From: Homarus americanus
Lineage: Eukaryota > Arthropoda > Malacostraca > Decapoda > Nephropidae
DNA length: 64,000 nt
Assembly: GCF_018991925.1 (NCBI RefSeq)
Contig: NW_024735554.1
Span: 2,312,407 to 2,376,406 of the forward strand
Direction of reading: 5' to 3'
Part shown: in pieces, positions 43,201 through 55,499 of the stretch
Numbering within the stretch: position 1 is the stretch's first letter
Layout: every line of letters starts with the position of its first letter
Notes under the pieces: generated by a model
The model's database searches: none
The model's input: the letters and a program-made list of their open reading frames with translations, nothing else
Told to the model about the DNA's origin: nothing
Position numbers and translations under genes: made by a program

Positions 43201-46200
43201 CAGCTGAATTTTTTATCTCTCCTCTAAGTTTGTTTTCAAGATACTGTACTGTATTATACCTCTTAATGTGCTCAAGCACATAGTCCCCGAAATGTTGCTT
43301 GGTCTATTACCTTATTAATAGGAATGTCCGTCATCACATTTATTCTGGAATGATGAACTTAGTTCTCTGTGAAAGGTGTTGGTGGTACAGTCTTGCCTCT
43401 CACCATTATGGTCTGGTGACCCTTCCAAACAATGCAGATTTTCCTCAGGTTAATGGAGATCATAAGAAAGTTCAGTAACAAAGATCAGACAAACTACCTG
43501 AATGGCTAATGGGCTGATAATTTATGGAAATGATTAATTTAATAAAAAAATCATTGCAAGATATCTTACCTTTCTTGAGGTGTTCACTTCCTAGCTGTTG
43601 TGTTGTCACTCACTGAGAGCCTGACGGTGAATGGAGGACTGAAGTGTGAAGACTCATTTCATCACTGAGGAAAGGAGAGGTATGTGGCTTCCCTCCCTTC
43701 TCCCTTGATGAAATTTTAAATAGCCGGAAATGTGAGGATTTAAAGTGTGGAGCCTCTAGTAATGGCTACTTAGGGATTGGCAAGCATTACGGTGAGCCTA
43801 TCTTTGCATTTCAACTTGGTAAACCTAATAGGCTCATAAATTAACCGCAGAGTCAGGAGTTTAGAGCATTGATTCATCCCTGTTTTTAGTTAGAAGTTGC
43901 TCAATGGCTTACTTACTTTTACTTTTATCCTCTTCACCATTGATTGGCTCGTTAGCCGCTTGGGCGATCGGTCACATCTCTGTTACTTTTCTCTTTGACA
44001 GTGTACAGTAGTTTGATGTTAGAACATTTTAAGTTAAGCCCCCAGTCCAAAGCAGACTCTTCTGGGAAGTTTTGTAGTGGTGATATCTTACAGCTCATTT
44101 GTCTCTTCCCTTTGGCTTTAATGGGATTCTGACTCTTGTCTTCCATTTTTAAAGTACCATTCTTATCAATTTCTAAATTTTTGAAAACAAGAGTCAGAGA
44201 AGTAGACTAAATGATTTAGTTGAGGGAAGTGTGTGTGCCAGGTAAACCCTGACCATACTGTACTTGTACTGTACTGTATATAGTTTCAGTTAGCTGAGAA
44301 CAGTGTATGTGTGGCTGATGGTGGCCAGATCACAAACTTAAACTTCATCTGAGGGTTGGATGTACTGGTGACACACCATAGCTCATCCTGTAAGACGTTG
44401 TACAGATTCTTTACCCGAGTGACACTAATTAGGAGAAATGAGTTAAATACCAACCAATAACTAATATTAAAAGTACAGACAACAACTGTAACTTTGCTGT
44501 AGACAAATGACGTTTTTCTTGAGAAGGTTTTGTTTGTGTATTGCCATAAATAAATTGAATAAAATGTAAACGGTATTCAACGAGGAAAATACTAAAAGTG
44601 GAAAAATTCAGCTTTGTCTTTGTAATTTTAAGGTATGAAATAAAAGGTGAATTATTACATCTTTACATATTTGTGCTTGGTTTATATTTCCATGCATGTG
44701 TGGTATTCTTTATAGATGTCAGGGATTTTATATACTGTATGTATACTGTACTCATTTTGTGCATGAAGACCACTGCTTAAGTAAAATATTGTCACATACA
44801 CACACACACACTGAAGTCACTGAGCAGGTCTGTGTGTAACAAAAAGTTAGCATTAAGAAGATTTAAATTATAAATTAATGCCTGAGTTAGCAGATACAGA
44901 TTACTAGCATTTAATTGTGTTGAACTTGTAATTGTGGTTAGTATTTCATGAGCTGAAGCAACTGAAATATGAAAGTACAAGGTAGCCATGGCAGTCAAAC
45001 TATAATCGGAAAAGTGGAAGAATTTACACCTAAACGATAGTGTAACTTTGAAACGGAGAAGTACGAGTGCAAGAAATCTCTTCTTTGAGAAATATTAGTG
45101 GAAGAATCATCGTGATCATTCTCATCATCATCAGCCATTACTGCTGGCCTCCACAATGTGTTTCCACTTTTCTCATTTCTTTATTACCTGTATTTGGTTG
45201 GCTTCCATATTTATTACAAGTTCATATTTACTTCATATACTGTACATTACTGTAGTTCGTTGACATCCTCTTTTCTTCTTTCCGTCACTTAAATGTCACT
45301 TGGTAACTCTCCTCATCTGCACCGCCTCACATACAGCTATCCAATCATATTTTTTGTTTCACATATTGAACATTATCTTAACATCACATTAAAAGTTAAT
45401 CTGTATGCAGTAATATCTCCGATATTCGGAATTGAAAAATTCTCGGAAAATTTTTCCTAAAGCCAGAATTAGATACAAAGTTATAACATTGTTTGGTTTA
45501 TCCATAACACAAATTCCCATGTGACATTTACTGTTCATCAGATCACATGAAAATAAGTTGAGAAGTGACTCACAACAATTTCCTAATTATTTTGTATATA
45601 CAGTAATGGGAAACCTAGTTAGCAGGATCCTAGAATTTCAAAAGAGTTTTAATGTCCCAGAAAAGTCAAGAAGACAACCAAATTACACATAATGAGGATA
45701 ATGGAAGATGCTGAAACTAATGACAATAGCTAATGCATCTGAACCTGCAAAGTCATATACTTCTTCAATGCATACTATTCAGAAATAATTGATTTTTGAC
45801 AATAATTTTTCAGGTACAGTACTTATCTACTTACTACATTATCACAATATCTTATTGCTCTCCTCAAAGGAAGTGAATCTTTTGAAACTATATTAGTGTT
45901 TCTGGACTGTGTAACACTGTACTGTGTGTGTGTGAAGGATTCTTGTTTCTCATGTTGTAAATATAATATATTCTCATTAACCACCATTTAAGTAACTAAG
46001 GAAGAAGCAGTCCTTTTGTAGGCTTGCTTCTGGTCCTGCTATATATTGTACATATTCTATTTATACCAACTCTACTGTATTTGGAAAAATGCCTTTATGT
46101 AAATGCACATTATGAAGCCTCTGTAATCAAGTTATTATTTATCACATAAAATTGGATTTTGTAAGAATCATTAAAAGGTACTTTTATTTTGTAATGTGAT

Positions 46201-47940
46201 ACAAGTTTATAGTGTAATGGCATAAAAGTGTTATTTTATATAGTAATACAGTACTTGGAACTTGTAAGTATGATAAGAGGATTAGTTATCTGTATTTGAA
46301 TCATTTATGAGTGAATATAATTAATAAGGTAATGTAGTTAGAGTGATGTGAATATTGGTACAGTACTGTATAATAAAGCCAAAGTTTGGAAAATAAGTTT
46401 GTAAGACTAGCAAATGGTTTGATTCTACTAGAACTGTTGCCAAGTTTGTCACAAATATCATTGTAAAACCAATAATAAAAGATCATTGTTTGAATAATGG
46501 GAAAATCAATGTTATGTACAGGTTATTTGTAAAGGATATTTGCTATGCTTTGCCAAGTCTTTGAGTAGCCTTAGGCATAATGTAAACTTCCACAAGTCAT
46601 TGTACTGTAACATTTCTGCTGTGTCCACCATTTGTTTCATCTTTACCAAGATGCCTTTTTTATATCTGTATCATGGTTGGGTGAATGCTTGATTCTGCAA
46701 AGAAAGATGTATTGTTTTAGCAGGACTGGCCATCTTGGTATAGCAGTGTTATGTGCAGTAAATTCATTATGTAGAGATCTGATGCCATATGGATTGCTCT
46801 GTTTGTCTTACATTGCTTTATAAACTAAAGTCTTTTATATGCTTGAATGATGAAGTGAGTCGTGTTCTAGCAATGGCATCCATCCTGTATTCTTTATCAT
46901 CCATAATACATTTGTTTTGTATATTATCAATTACATACTTTTCACCATGGTGCAGAAATTAGTTAAAGTTTAATATGATTTTCTCTTGCTTTTATTTTTT
47001 CCCTTTTGAACAAAGATCAGCAGTACAATGTAATTACATAGATGAAGAGAAAGTTTCTCGTCCTCTCACCATTACATGAACATGTCAGGACATATGGTTG
47101 TAATTACCTCTTATTTCACATGATGTTTAATGCAGTTGATTATCATTCTCCCAATGCAGTTTTATTCAGCTGAATATTTAATTTATCACCTTCATTCATT
47201 TGTTCAAATATGTAAGGTTAGTCTGGACCTAGATTCTCTAGGCAGTCTACATTGGATTCCTTCCCTAACTGAATATGTAAGAATGCATCCAATTGAATTT
47301 TTTAAGTTACTATAATAGGCAAAGAGGACGGCCAAAGTAACTTTAAAGTTTGATTGAGAATCTTTCACAACTTAATGCATTCTCTCATACCAAAGTCATA
47401 GTGAAGAAATTTTTTGAATGAATCATTGAGAATCCAGACCGTGTGGTACTTGTGTTGTAGCCCGTGGCCCCCAGCTCAGTCTTGCCTTGCACATGATTAC
47501 TGTACTATGCTTGTGCTGGTGAATACATGTATATACAGATACTTGCTTTTATGCCATTGTATTTTTAGTGAATCTGTTATGACTGTATAGACCTGGTTAA
47601 TATTTACTCAGTGTAATTATAACGGGCAGTAATGTACTCATGTGATACTGATGGAGTGTATGGTTCTGTAGCTTTTATGGCTCATAATTATAAACTGAGT
47701 AAAGAAGAATTTTTATTGACCGTCAAGTACAGTACAGTCATCCATTGCTTGATATTTTGTGTAATTAATAATATGTGTATCATTTGCCATGCTCTCTTCA
47801 GGATAAGGTATTTTATGCATCATTTTTATTACATAGCACTAGACTTATAGGTACAGTACTGTACTGTATCTTACACCCAACCTGCTCCCATACACACACT
47901 CTCTCTTTTTCTCTCTTGTAAGTCGGGAACCACCTACTGC
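40279..47940. other. 7.7 kb without a recognised gene
   Basis: AT-rich DNA with frequent TACTGTA words and many short open frames, none with a family motif. It could be intergenic or a distant intron. I could not find splice-bounded exons. Confidence 0.5.
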
Positions 47941-47984
47941 AACACTCGTACTGTTGTACTGTACACCTGTAGTTCGACTCCAGG

Positions 47985-48360
47985 GTCTTGAATCTTCTCT
48001 TTATGATGTCATACGCTCAAAATATCTCTGCCATCTATGACTATTTTTTTGTTTCCTTTCCAGCTCTTTCAACTCTACTAACTATATGGGACTCTTTGCC
48101 TATCTCATTTCTTGCCATGAGTCGTTCCTATCCACACACCCCAACACCGAGATCCTCTATCCTGGGGATTTCAATGTACTGCACATTACAGAGAGTGGCT
48201 TGGGTTTGCAGGGGATGACCCAAATGGAGTCGAGGCACTCTCTTTTTTCCTTACTTAATGGTGTGGAACAAATAATTTAACACCCTACACTTGGTCCAGA
48301 TGGACACAGCCTTTTTGCTATCATTCTCAATATTTGTTTTACCTCGAACCTCTCTCACTA
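47985..48360 (+). mobile_element. LINE endonuclease-domain fragment
   Basis: The translation near 48090-48280 reads like the end of an AP-endonuclease-type domain of a jockey/I-like LINE: H-P-N-T-E-I-L and P-G-D-F-N-V, then with a stop in between H-P-T-L-G-P-D and T-S-N-L-S. The fragment is cut off exactly where the short pogo element begins at 48361, and its continuation was not found on the far side. Confidence 0.65.
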
Positions 48361-49257
<897 letters not shown>

Positions 49258-49687
49258 CAGTATTATCCCGCTTAACGCGGTTTCGCTTAGCGCGTTTTAC
49301 CGTATACGCGGTGCCTCGCCAGAGCCGAACTTTCACTTAATGCGGGTTTTTTCCACGTATACGCGGTGAGTGTCCCGCTTGAGACGCTATTTTCAGATTC
49401 GCCCCACCCGACTGCTCCCGCCTCCTCCCTCCGCTTGGGCAAGCCGCGTGGTAAGGTTTGCGCAGTGTGTGTCTTTGTTGCGTTATCACTGACGTCCTAT
49501 GACGTATCGGACTGTGATTGGCCATGCATCCTTACCCCCCTCTGCTGCTAGCTGTAATTGGCTTAAAGTATTATGACGTGACCCCCCGGGGGAGGGAGGG
49601 AGGGAGGAAAGATGACGCTTGACCTAGCCGCGGCAGTTTCATCCCTCCAGGCTGCTCCATGTATACGTGAACCCATTGTTCTGTGAA

Positions 49688-51367
49688 ATGGCTTCCGCCG
49701 GACCACCACCGCCACCAGAGAGAGACCTTTCCTTACCTGGACCCAGCCACCCTAAGCCCAAGAAGACACGCCGTGGTCTAAGCTACGAAGTGAAGTACCA
49801 GATCATTCAAGATTTGGAGAAAGGAACACGGCAAGTTGATCTCGCGCGCCAGCATGGCGTCAACGAATCTACGATTCGCACTATCAAGAAGGATGCAGCC
49901 AAGATCAAAGAGCACATGAAAATCACAAAGTCTGCAGGTGCTTCAACGATCAGGTATTGCCAGAACAGGGTGCTGGCAAAAGTGGAAACTTTGCTGGTGA
50001 GTTATTTGATTCGTCAGGCGCGATGCAACATGGCGGTGGACACGCGCTCAGTGCAGGAGTGCGCACGTGAGCGATACGCAGCAGTGTCAGGTAAGCTGGG
50101 AATTGCAGAGCCCAAACCCTTCAATGCTTCCTCTGGTTGGCTGCATAGGTTTAAGAAGAGGAACAAGATCACCAACATCAACATTGGTGGTGAGGAAGCG
50201 AGTGCTGAATGTGTGGCGGCTAGACATTTTCCTCCGTTCTTACGTGAGATTATGGGGGAAGGACAGTACACCGACGACCAGGTGTTTAACATGGACGAAT
50301 CTGGTCTTTTCTGGAAAAAGCTACCGTCCAAGACCTTTGTTGTAAAGAATGCCAGCAAGATTCGGGGCCGGAAGATGCAGAAGGAACGCATCACCGTCCT
50401 GTTTACCACCAATGCCTCCGGTACCTGTAAACCAAAGTTATCGGTGATTCACACAGCCCGCAAGCCGCACGCCTACAAGAATATGGACATGAACAAGCTT
50501 AATGTCCACTGGCTAACCGCACGTAAGGCGTGGATGTCCTCTTCTCTGTCCCTCTTCTGGTTTGACGACTGTTTTGTTCCTGACGTGAAGAAATTATGCG
50601 AGCAACAGAATGTTCCATTCAACATTTTGTTGCTCCTTGACAACGCACCTGGACACTCGCCCCTACTTATGGATCGTCGCCCCAACGTAAAAGTGGTCTT
50701 CCTTCCTCCCAACACTACGTCATTAATCCAGCCCATGGACCAGGAGTTGATCTGCAATGTGAAAGCTGTGTACTCTGCAAAGAAGTTCAAGCTCCTGAGC
50801 GACTCTACCAACACCAAGGATGAGTTGCGTAAGCTGGGTGACACCGACAGCGAGAGTAAAAGCGACGAGGACAAGGAACAAGAGGTGGCGACTCAAGAAG
50901 TTCTCGTCAAACAATTTTGGAAGAAGTTTAACGTCAAACAAGCTGTAGACTTCTTGGTGGAGGCATGGGATCAGCTGTCTATTGCTACGATTCGTCACGC
51001 ATGGAGTCATGTGTTGCATGGCATACCAGGTGAGAGGAGGAGTGAACCTATGACTGGTGAGGTTCAGACTGTTGCAGTAGCAGTGGACCTTGCCAGAGAA
51101 GCTGCGCTCAATATTACAATTGAAGGCTTCTCCGAGACCACCAACGAAGACATCCTGGAGGTGATCAGAGATCCTGAAGTGACTGCCGACGAGATGTTGG
51201 AAGAAGATCACGTCAGTGAAGAGGAGGAAGAAGGTGCGTCATTCTCCGAAGAACACAGTTCAACACATAGTGATATTAAGGGTGCCATGGAGTGTGCAGA
51301 GAAAATGAAGTCCTTCCTTTCCCGCGACAATGAAGTCTTCCATACCCGGCTGGTGCAGGCTATGTAG
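49688..51367 (+). CDS. Pogo/Tigger transposase (DD32D), C-terminus cut by TAG
   Basis: The enzyme cuts and rejoins its own element in the nucleus. I chose ATG 49688 (M-A-S-A-G-P) because the open frame before it has no ATG. The 559-residue product has a Pro-rich leader, then a psq/CENP-B-type helix-turn-helix at about 30-72 (L-S-Y-E-V-K-Y-Q-I-I, V-N-E-S-T-I-R). A second CENP-B/Tc5-type HTH follows at about 85-160 (G-W-L-H-R-F-K-K-R). The DDE domain lies at about 195-375. The catalytic residues are D203 (N-M-D-E-S-G), D318 (L-L-D-N-A-P-G-H) and D351 (I-Q-P-M-D-Q), with 32 residues between the last two. The tail is acidic. After the TAG at 51365-51367 the same frame stays open for 67 more codons to 51571, so the stop looks like a single nonsense change. 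No frameshift is visible. The gene appears recently active, though activity cannot be proven here. Confidence 0.93.
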   Translation: MASAGPPPPPERDLSLPGPSHPKPKKTRRGLSYEVKYQIIQDLEKGTRQVDLARQHGVNESTIRTIKKDAAKIKEHMKITKSAGASTIRYCQNRVLAKVETLLVSYLIRQARCNMAVDTRSVQECARERYAAVSGKLGIAEPKPFNASSGWLHRFKKRNKITNINIGGEEASAECVAARHFPPFLREIMGEGQYTDDQVFNMDESGLFWKKLPSKTFVVKNASKIRGRKMQKERITVLFTTNASGTCKPKLSVIHTARKPHAYKNMDMNKLNVHWLTARKAWMSSSLSLFWFDDCFVPDVKKLCEQQNVPFNILLLLDNAPGHSPLLMDRRPNVKVVFLPPNTTSLIQPMDQELICNVKAVYSAKKFKLLSDSTNTKDELRKLGDTDSESKSDEDKEQEVATQEVLVKQFWKKFNVKQAVDFLVEAWDQLSIATIRHAWSHVLHGIPGERRSEPMTGEVQTVAVAVDLAREAALNITIEGFSETTNEDILEVIRDPEVTADEMLEEDHVSEEEEEGASFSEEHSSTHSDIKGAMECAEKMKSFLSRDNEVFHTRLVQAM

Positions 51368-51571
51368 CCGTACATTACGGTGTATCAAGACAACATAAAC
51401 ACCAGCCGTCAAAAAAGCATAACCGAGTTCTTCGCCCGCAACCCACCACAGCCAGCCCAAGCCAGTGATAGTGACAGAGGTAGAGACAGTGAAGATGACT
51501 TTGAGGGATTTGTCACGGAGGCCATAACAAGTGTGGGTGACAGTGATGGTGACTCACCTGAGGGCCAGTAG
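51368..51571 (+). pseudogene. Separated transposase tail with PIP box
   Basis: In frame with the transposase and directly after its TAG, 67 codons encode an acidic tail. At 51410-51433 they spell Q-K-S-I-T-E-F-F, which fits the PCNA-interacting QxxI/L/MxxFF box. Pogo transposase of Drosophila is known to bind PCNA through such a motif. A downstream start could express it separately, but that is unlikely. Confidence 0.8.
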
Positions 51572-51934
51572 CCTGCCCTCTGCCTCGGAACCAGCCTCCA
51601 TCCCCGTACGCCGACCCATCTCTTCTACCAACGTAAGTGTTCAACATAACTTTTAGTTTTCCTAACTTAACCTTTATTTTTCCTAACCTAACCTCTTCTA
51701 TATTACTTGTTTTTTCATACCATCATAAAGTTAAGATAGAATTTTTACTACAACATAGTTATGTGTCGTCAAAAAGTGGAGTTTGGGGGTCGGGCCAGTT
51801 TCTATTGGAATTAATCCCATATGTTCTGTTGTTCACTTAGCGCGGTTTTCACTTAACACGGTACCCTGTGGGTTTTATTGACCGCGTTAAGCGGGGTACT
51901 ACTGTATATATATATATATATAAAAAATCAACAC

Positions 51935-52010
51935 CTCACCCCGCCAGAATTCGAACCCACGATCTTATGACTGTGACCGGGGAACGTTACCTCTGGGCCA
52001 CCAGGACACA
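51935..52010 (-). mobile_element. tRNA-derived SINE head
   Basis: On the minus strand TGGCCCAGAGG fits the pol III A box and, about 35 bases on, GGTTCGAATTC fits the B box, with tRNA-like spacing and a preceding GT-rich end. It is followed by ctggcggggtgaggtgttg rather than a tRNA 3' end, so it reads as a SINE and not a functional tRNA. Confidence 0.6.
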
Positions 52011-52176
52011 AAAGCAGCTCAGACGTAATATTTGTGACAAATGCAAGATGATGGTGAGTAAGCAAGGTTGTGATTGCATTACTGCTAATTTCACAATAGT
52101 CTGGTGCTATATGATAACCTACCATTAAATGTTTGCCTACATCCTGACATATAAGTATCACATTGGTTTGATTTGG

Positions 52177-52600
52177 TTAAAAGAAATATTGCACCTTATT
52201 GACATGTGCTTGAAACACTAACCTATGTGGTATTGGAGTATATACACATTGTTGTAGAGCATTAGTTTTTAACATAGCTAATTCACATGCAGCCTCATCT
52301 GCCCGAGTGAATGCTAAAGCATAAGCCGGACAAACATGCAAATGCAAATATGTTGACTTACAATGATTTAGGATTTCATGCTTAGCCACAGCAACTAATA
52401 AAAAATCCTCTGATACTACTATTAGTTCAGTTTGTCTTTTCAGAATTAATAGTCCCTCATTCGCTTTTAGTGGAAATGGTTCCAAATGCAATGCATTAAT
52501 TTATTTTTTTAATGGAATGTGCATTAGTATTTCCCTGTGTGTTAATGTTGCTTCTAATAAGGGGTAATAATATTCCACTTCATGCTCCTGAAAGATAGGC
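52177..52600 (-). pseudogene. Fragment of an env/F-like fusion protein from a retrovirus-like element
   Basis: The minus-strand frame (52177-52491, continuing upstream to about 52590 past one stop) shows a pattern reminiscent of gypsy/errantivirus and baculovirus-F-like envelope proteins: a hydrophobic I-P-L stretch, then short beta-like segments, then spaced cysteines (H-C-K, V-C-P, A-A-C-E-L-A, Q-C-V). It is only about 140 codons, carries an in-frame TAA and has no LTR, gag or pol next to it, so it is a broken relic. The assignment is by pattern recall only. Confidence 0.35.
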
Positions 52601-52615
52601 ATTAGGCGAGTGCCA

Positions 52616-54286
52616 CAAACCAGGCAAAGATAGAGTGTAGAAGGGCTGAAAAGGAGTTCCAGAGGCTGGTTGCAAGCGAGGTCAAGTCAAACTCAAAGGC
52701 ATTTTACCGCTATGCAAAGTCGAAATTGAAAATGCGAGTAGGAGTATCAGACCTGAGGCTTGAGGATGGTAGTTATGCAGATTCTGACCAGGATAAAGCT
52801 GAGGCATTGAACAGCTTCTTTTCCTCGGTGTTCACAAGAGAGGATGCAACTAACCTTGCGTTTGAGGACAGACAGTTCGACACAGCACTGACCCACATTG
52901 TGTTCACAAAAGAGGGTATTAGGAATAAACTGTCCAGGCTAAAGGTCCATAAGAGTCCCGGCCCTGACATGGTGCATCCTAGTGTGCTAAGAGAGTTGTG
53001 CAATGAGCTTGCTGAGCCCCTGAAGATCCTGTTTTGTAAATGCCTGGATGAACAAATGGTCCCCAGTGAATGGAAAATGGCTTATGTGAGTCCTATCTTC
53101 AAGAAGGGCAATCATCACTCCATGAACAACTATAGACCGGTGAGCCTGACCAGCATAATATGTAAAGTACTTGAGAGTATTATCAGAGATGCCGCAATGG
53201 AACATCTAATACGAAACAACCTTGTAAAAGATTGCCAACACGGTTTTATGCTGGGGCGCTCCTGCTTAACACAATTGCTCAAGGTATTGGATATTTGGAC
53301 CCATATTCTGGAATGCGGTGGTAATATCGACAATATTTACCTAGATTTTGCCAAGGCTTTCAACAGTGTACCCCATGAAAGGCTGAAAATCAAACTGGAA
53401 GGGGAAATGTCCTAGCGTGGATAGAAGACTTTCTACATGACCGCAAGCAGTGTGTGGTGATTCATGGCACGAAATCGTCATTCGTACTTGTCACAAGTGG
53501 GGTACCACAGAGCAGTGTATTGGCTCCACTGTTGTTTGTTTCATAAATGACATGCCTGACATTGTACACTCGATACAAATGTTTGCCGATGACGCCAAGT
53601 TATTTCGGGAAATTAAGAACCAAGCGGACTGTGAAGAGCTGCAGAAGGACCTCTGTGGGCTCCAGGAATGGTCGAAGAAATGGCTGCTGAGATTCAATGT
53701 CACGAAGTGTAAGAAGATGCACCTGGGGTGTACCAACGGTAAGGAGGCGTATCATATGTCCCAACGGGAGGAAGAAAATGCACTACTTGAGACTGAATGT
53801 GAGAAGGACCTAGGTGTGTATGTTGGCAATGAGCTGAAGTTCTCGGGCCATTGCGAGAAGAAGGTAAACCAGGCAAATAAATTATTGGGTCTTATAAAAA
53901 GGTCATTCAGATATCTAGACAGTCCGCCCCTCGTAACGATCTTCAAGAGTGAAGTGCTTCCCCATCTGGAGTACTGTCACCCCGTCTGGTTCTCAAGATA
54001 TGCTAGGGACTGTTACTTGGTTGAAAATGTTCAAAGGAGGGCCACCAGACTGGTGCCCGGCCTTCGGCACCTCAGCTACCCTGAGAGATTAGAGCGCCTG
54101 AACTTGCCTAGCTTATACTACAGACGGGCAAGGGGTGACCTAATAGAGGTGTATAAGCATCTCAAGGGGCACTACTCGGTCGAGTGTCCTTACTTGCAGC
54201 TGGCGGACGCTCGCCCCACAAGGGGGTCACAGCTCAAGATTGAAGGAGCCGCAAGCCAAGAAAACTGTCAGGGCAGACGCCACTGA
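52616..54286 (+). mobile_element. CR1-like LINE reverse transcriptase, frameshifted
   Basis: The plus-strand frame 52726-53415 holds the pre-RT region (F-F-S-S-V-F) and RT blocks (K-S-P-G-P-D, P-I-F-K-K-G, N-Y-R-P-V-S-L-T-S, Y-L-D-F-A-K-A-F). Frame breaks near 53400 and 53545 separate it from the second half, which carries the G-V-P-Q-S-S box and the catalytic F-A-D-D near 53588. Then come thumb/C-terminal motifs (L-P-H-L-E-Y-C, V-Q-R-R-A-T-R). The normally invariant G of the P-Q-G-S box is S. The 5' ORF and endonuclease are missing, and the 3' end is lost where a mariner piece begins. It is dead. Confidence 0.9.
53450..54286 (+). pseudogene. CR1-like RT, catalytic and C-terminal half
   Basis: A 278-codon open frame contains the F-A-D-D catalytic box near residue 46 and a long C-terminal region ending in R-R-A-R-G-D-L-I-E-V-Y-K, typical of CR1-type LINEs. 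Its first ~30 codons are out of the RT frame because of the upstream frameshift, so its apparent ATG is not a true start. Confidence 0.88.
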
Positions 54287-54289
54287 GTG

Positions 54290-54811
54290 AGTGTGGGTAC
54301 TGTGTGACCGTTGCATTTACAATGACCAAACAATAACAAAGGAGTACTTCATCGAAGTTCTTCGCCAGCTGAGGGATACGGTAAGAAGAAAATGACTGCA
54401 ACTGTAGGCAAGTGGTGACTGGCAGCTTCAGCTTCATCATGACAACACGCCTGCCCATTCTTCACGTCTCGTGCAGGGTTTTTTGGCAAAACATCGCTAT
54501 CACCCAGGTCTCTCAGCCCCCCTATAGCCCAGATTTGGCTCCCTGCGACTTCTGGCTTTTCTCAAAGCTAAAATCGCCGTTGAAAGGGAGGAGATTTCAG
54601 ACCGTGGACGAGATTAAGGAGAATGCGATGAGGCAGCTGATGAAGATCCCGAAAGAGGACTTTGCAGACTGTTTTGAAAAGTGGAAGGGACGCTGGGAGA
54701 AGTGTGTGAGGTCCCAAGGGGAGTACCTTGAAGGGGACTAAGGTGCCATTGTCCTAGGTCAGCAATATTTTTTTTAATAGTAAATGGCTGCATACTTTCC
54801 AGACAGTCCTC

Positions 54812-54812
<1 letters not shown>
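54290..54812 (+). mobile_element. Mariner transposon remnant, 3' part
   Basis: A broken frame before 54412 holds V-L-R-Q-L-R-D-T-V-R-R-K and, after two stops, H-H-D-N-T-P-A-H-S-S with the second catalytic Asp. The open frame 54412-54741 then gives P-P-Y-S-P-D-L-A-P-C-D-F-W-L-F with the third catalytic Asp and ends E-G-D. The 3' terminal repeat (atactttccagacagtcctc) ends at 54812 next to TA. The 5' half is absent. The join to the CR1 piece near 54260 may mark insertion or deletion. Confidence 0.9.
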
Positions 54813-54909
<97 letters not shown>

Positions 54910-54928
54910 TGTATATATATATATATAT
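54813..54928. repeat. (TA)n microsatellite at mariner end
   Basis: It starts directly with the TA target dinucleotide of the mariner element. Confidence 0.98.
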
Positions 54929-54967
54929 TTTTTTGTCATCAAGCTCAAAGAAGTCACTGAAGCACAG

Positions 54968-55150
54968 GTGTTTTCTGTTTAAATAAACTCAATATTTATT
55001 TTCAATGTGCATTAGGAATGTTGCACAGCTATAAACAAATTGTTCATGCAAGATGTTTTCTGTTCAAATAAATAAAATTTTATTTTTCATGTGCCTTAGG
55101 AATATTGCACACCCATAAATATATTGTTTATGGAGGGCGTTTTCTGCCCA
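54968..55150. repeat. ~86-bp tandem repeat, about 2.2 units
   Basis: Units begin gttttctgttTAAATAAA or gttttctgttcaaataaa and share catgtgccttaggaatattg-like words. Confidence 0.75.
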
Positions 55151-55379
55151 AGTACAATCCCTTTAATTGTTCATGTTTAAAAAAAACCCATTGCATAATG
55201 GTAAAAAAAAAAAATAAATAAAAAAAATAAAAGAGATTTAAATATAAAAATACTGATTCATTTTTTATTGGGTTTTCCATATATTTTATTGGTCGTAATT
55301 ACTTGCTTTAAATCAGGTAGGCTGATAGGCGGTAGGGAAATTATAAAGAGATTTAACTGCATTTATCTTTGACGTATTG

Positions 55380-55466
55380 TAGAATATAATATAATAAGAA
55401 CAGGGTATTTGCCACCACTGTTCCACGAAAGGGTGGCGCTGAAATGAAACAGGTTGGGAACCACTG
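55380..55466. mobile_element. hAT-type element end
   Basis: The complement of this end starts cagtggttcccaacctgttt, the well-known CAGNGGTTCCCAACC terminus of Charlie-like hAT elements. The other end was not located, so only a partial element can be called. Confidence 0.6.
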
Positions 55467-55499
55467 TTAAATAACAGTAACTATACACAACTTCTGTTC

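Larger units (their letters stand above)
49258..51904 (+). mobile_element. Nearly intact pogo/Tigger-family DNA transposon F2
   Basis: It is 2.65 kb with terminal inverted repeats of about 24 bases (left cagtattatcccgcttaacg; complement of right cagtagtaccccgcttaacg) and TA on both sides, as expected for Tc1/mariner-superfamily insertion. Further in, the motif gcgcgttt or gcggtttt recurs near each end as subterminal repeats. It encodes one transposase. Base composition of the coding part is clearly GC-richer than the host DNA, suggesting a recent arrival (inference). Confidence 0.95.

Noticed and set aside
50014..51211. Minus-strand open frames of 130-160 codons within the transposase
   Set aside because: They are antisense shadows of the GC-rich transposase gene and have no family similarity.
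51380..51571. Separate small gene starting at GTG after the transposase
   Set aside because: It is in frame with the transposase and encodes its expected acidic PIP-box tail, so it is a separated end rather than its own gene.
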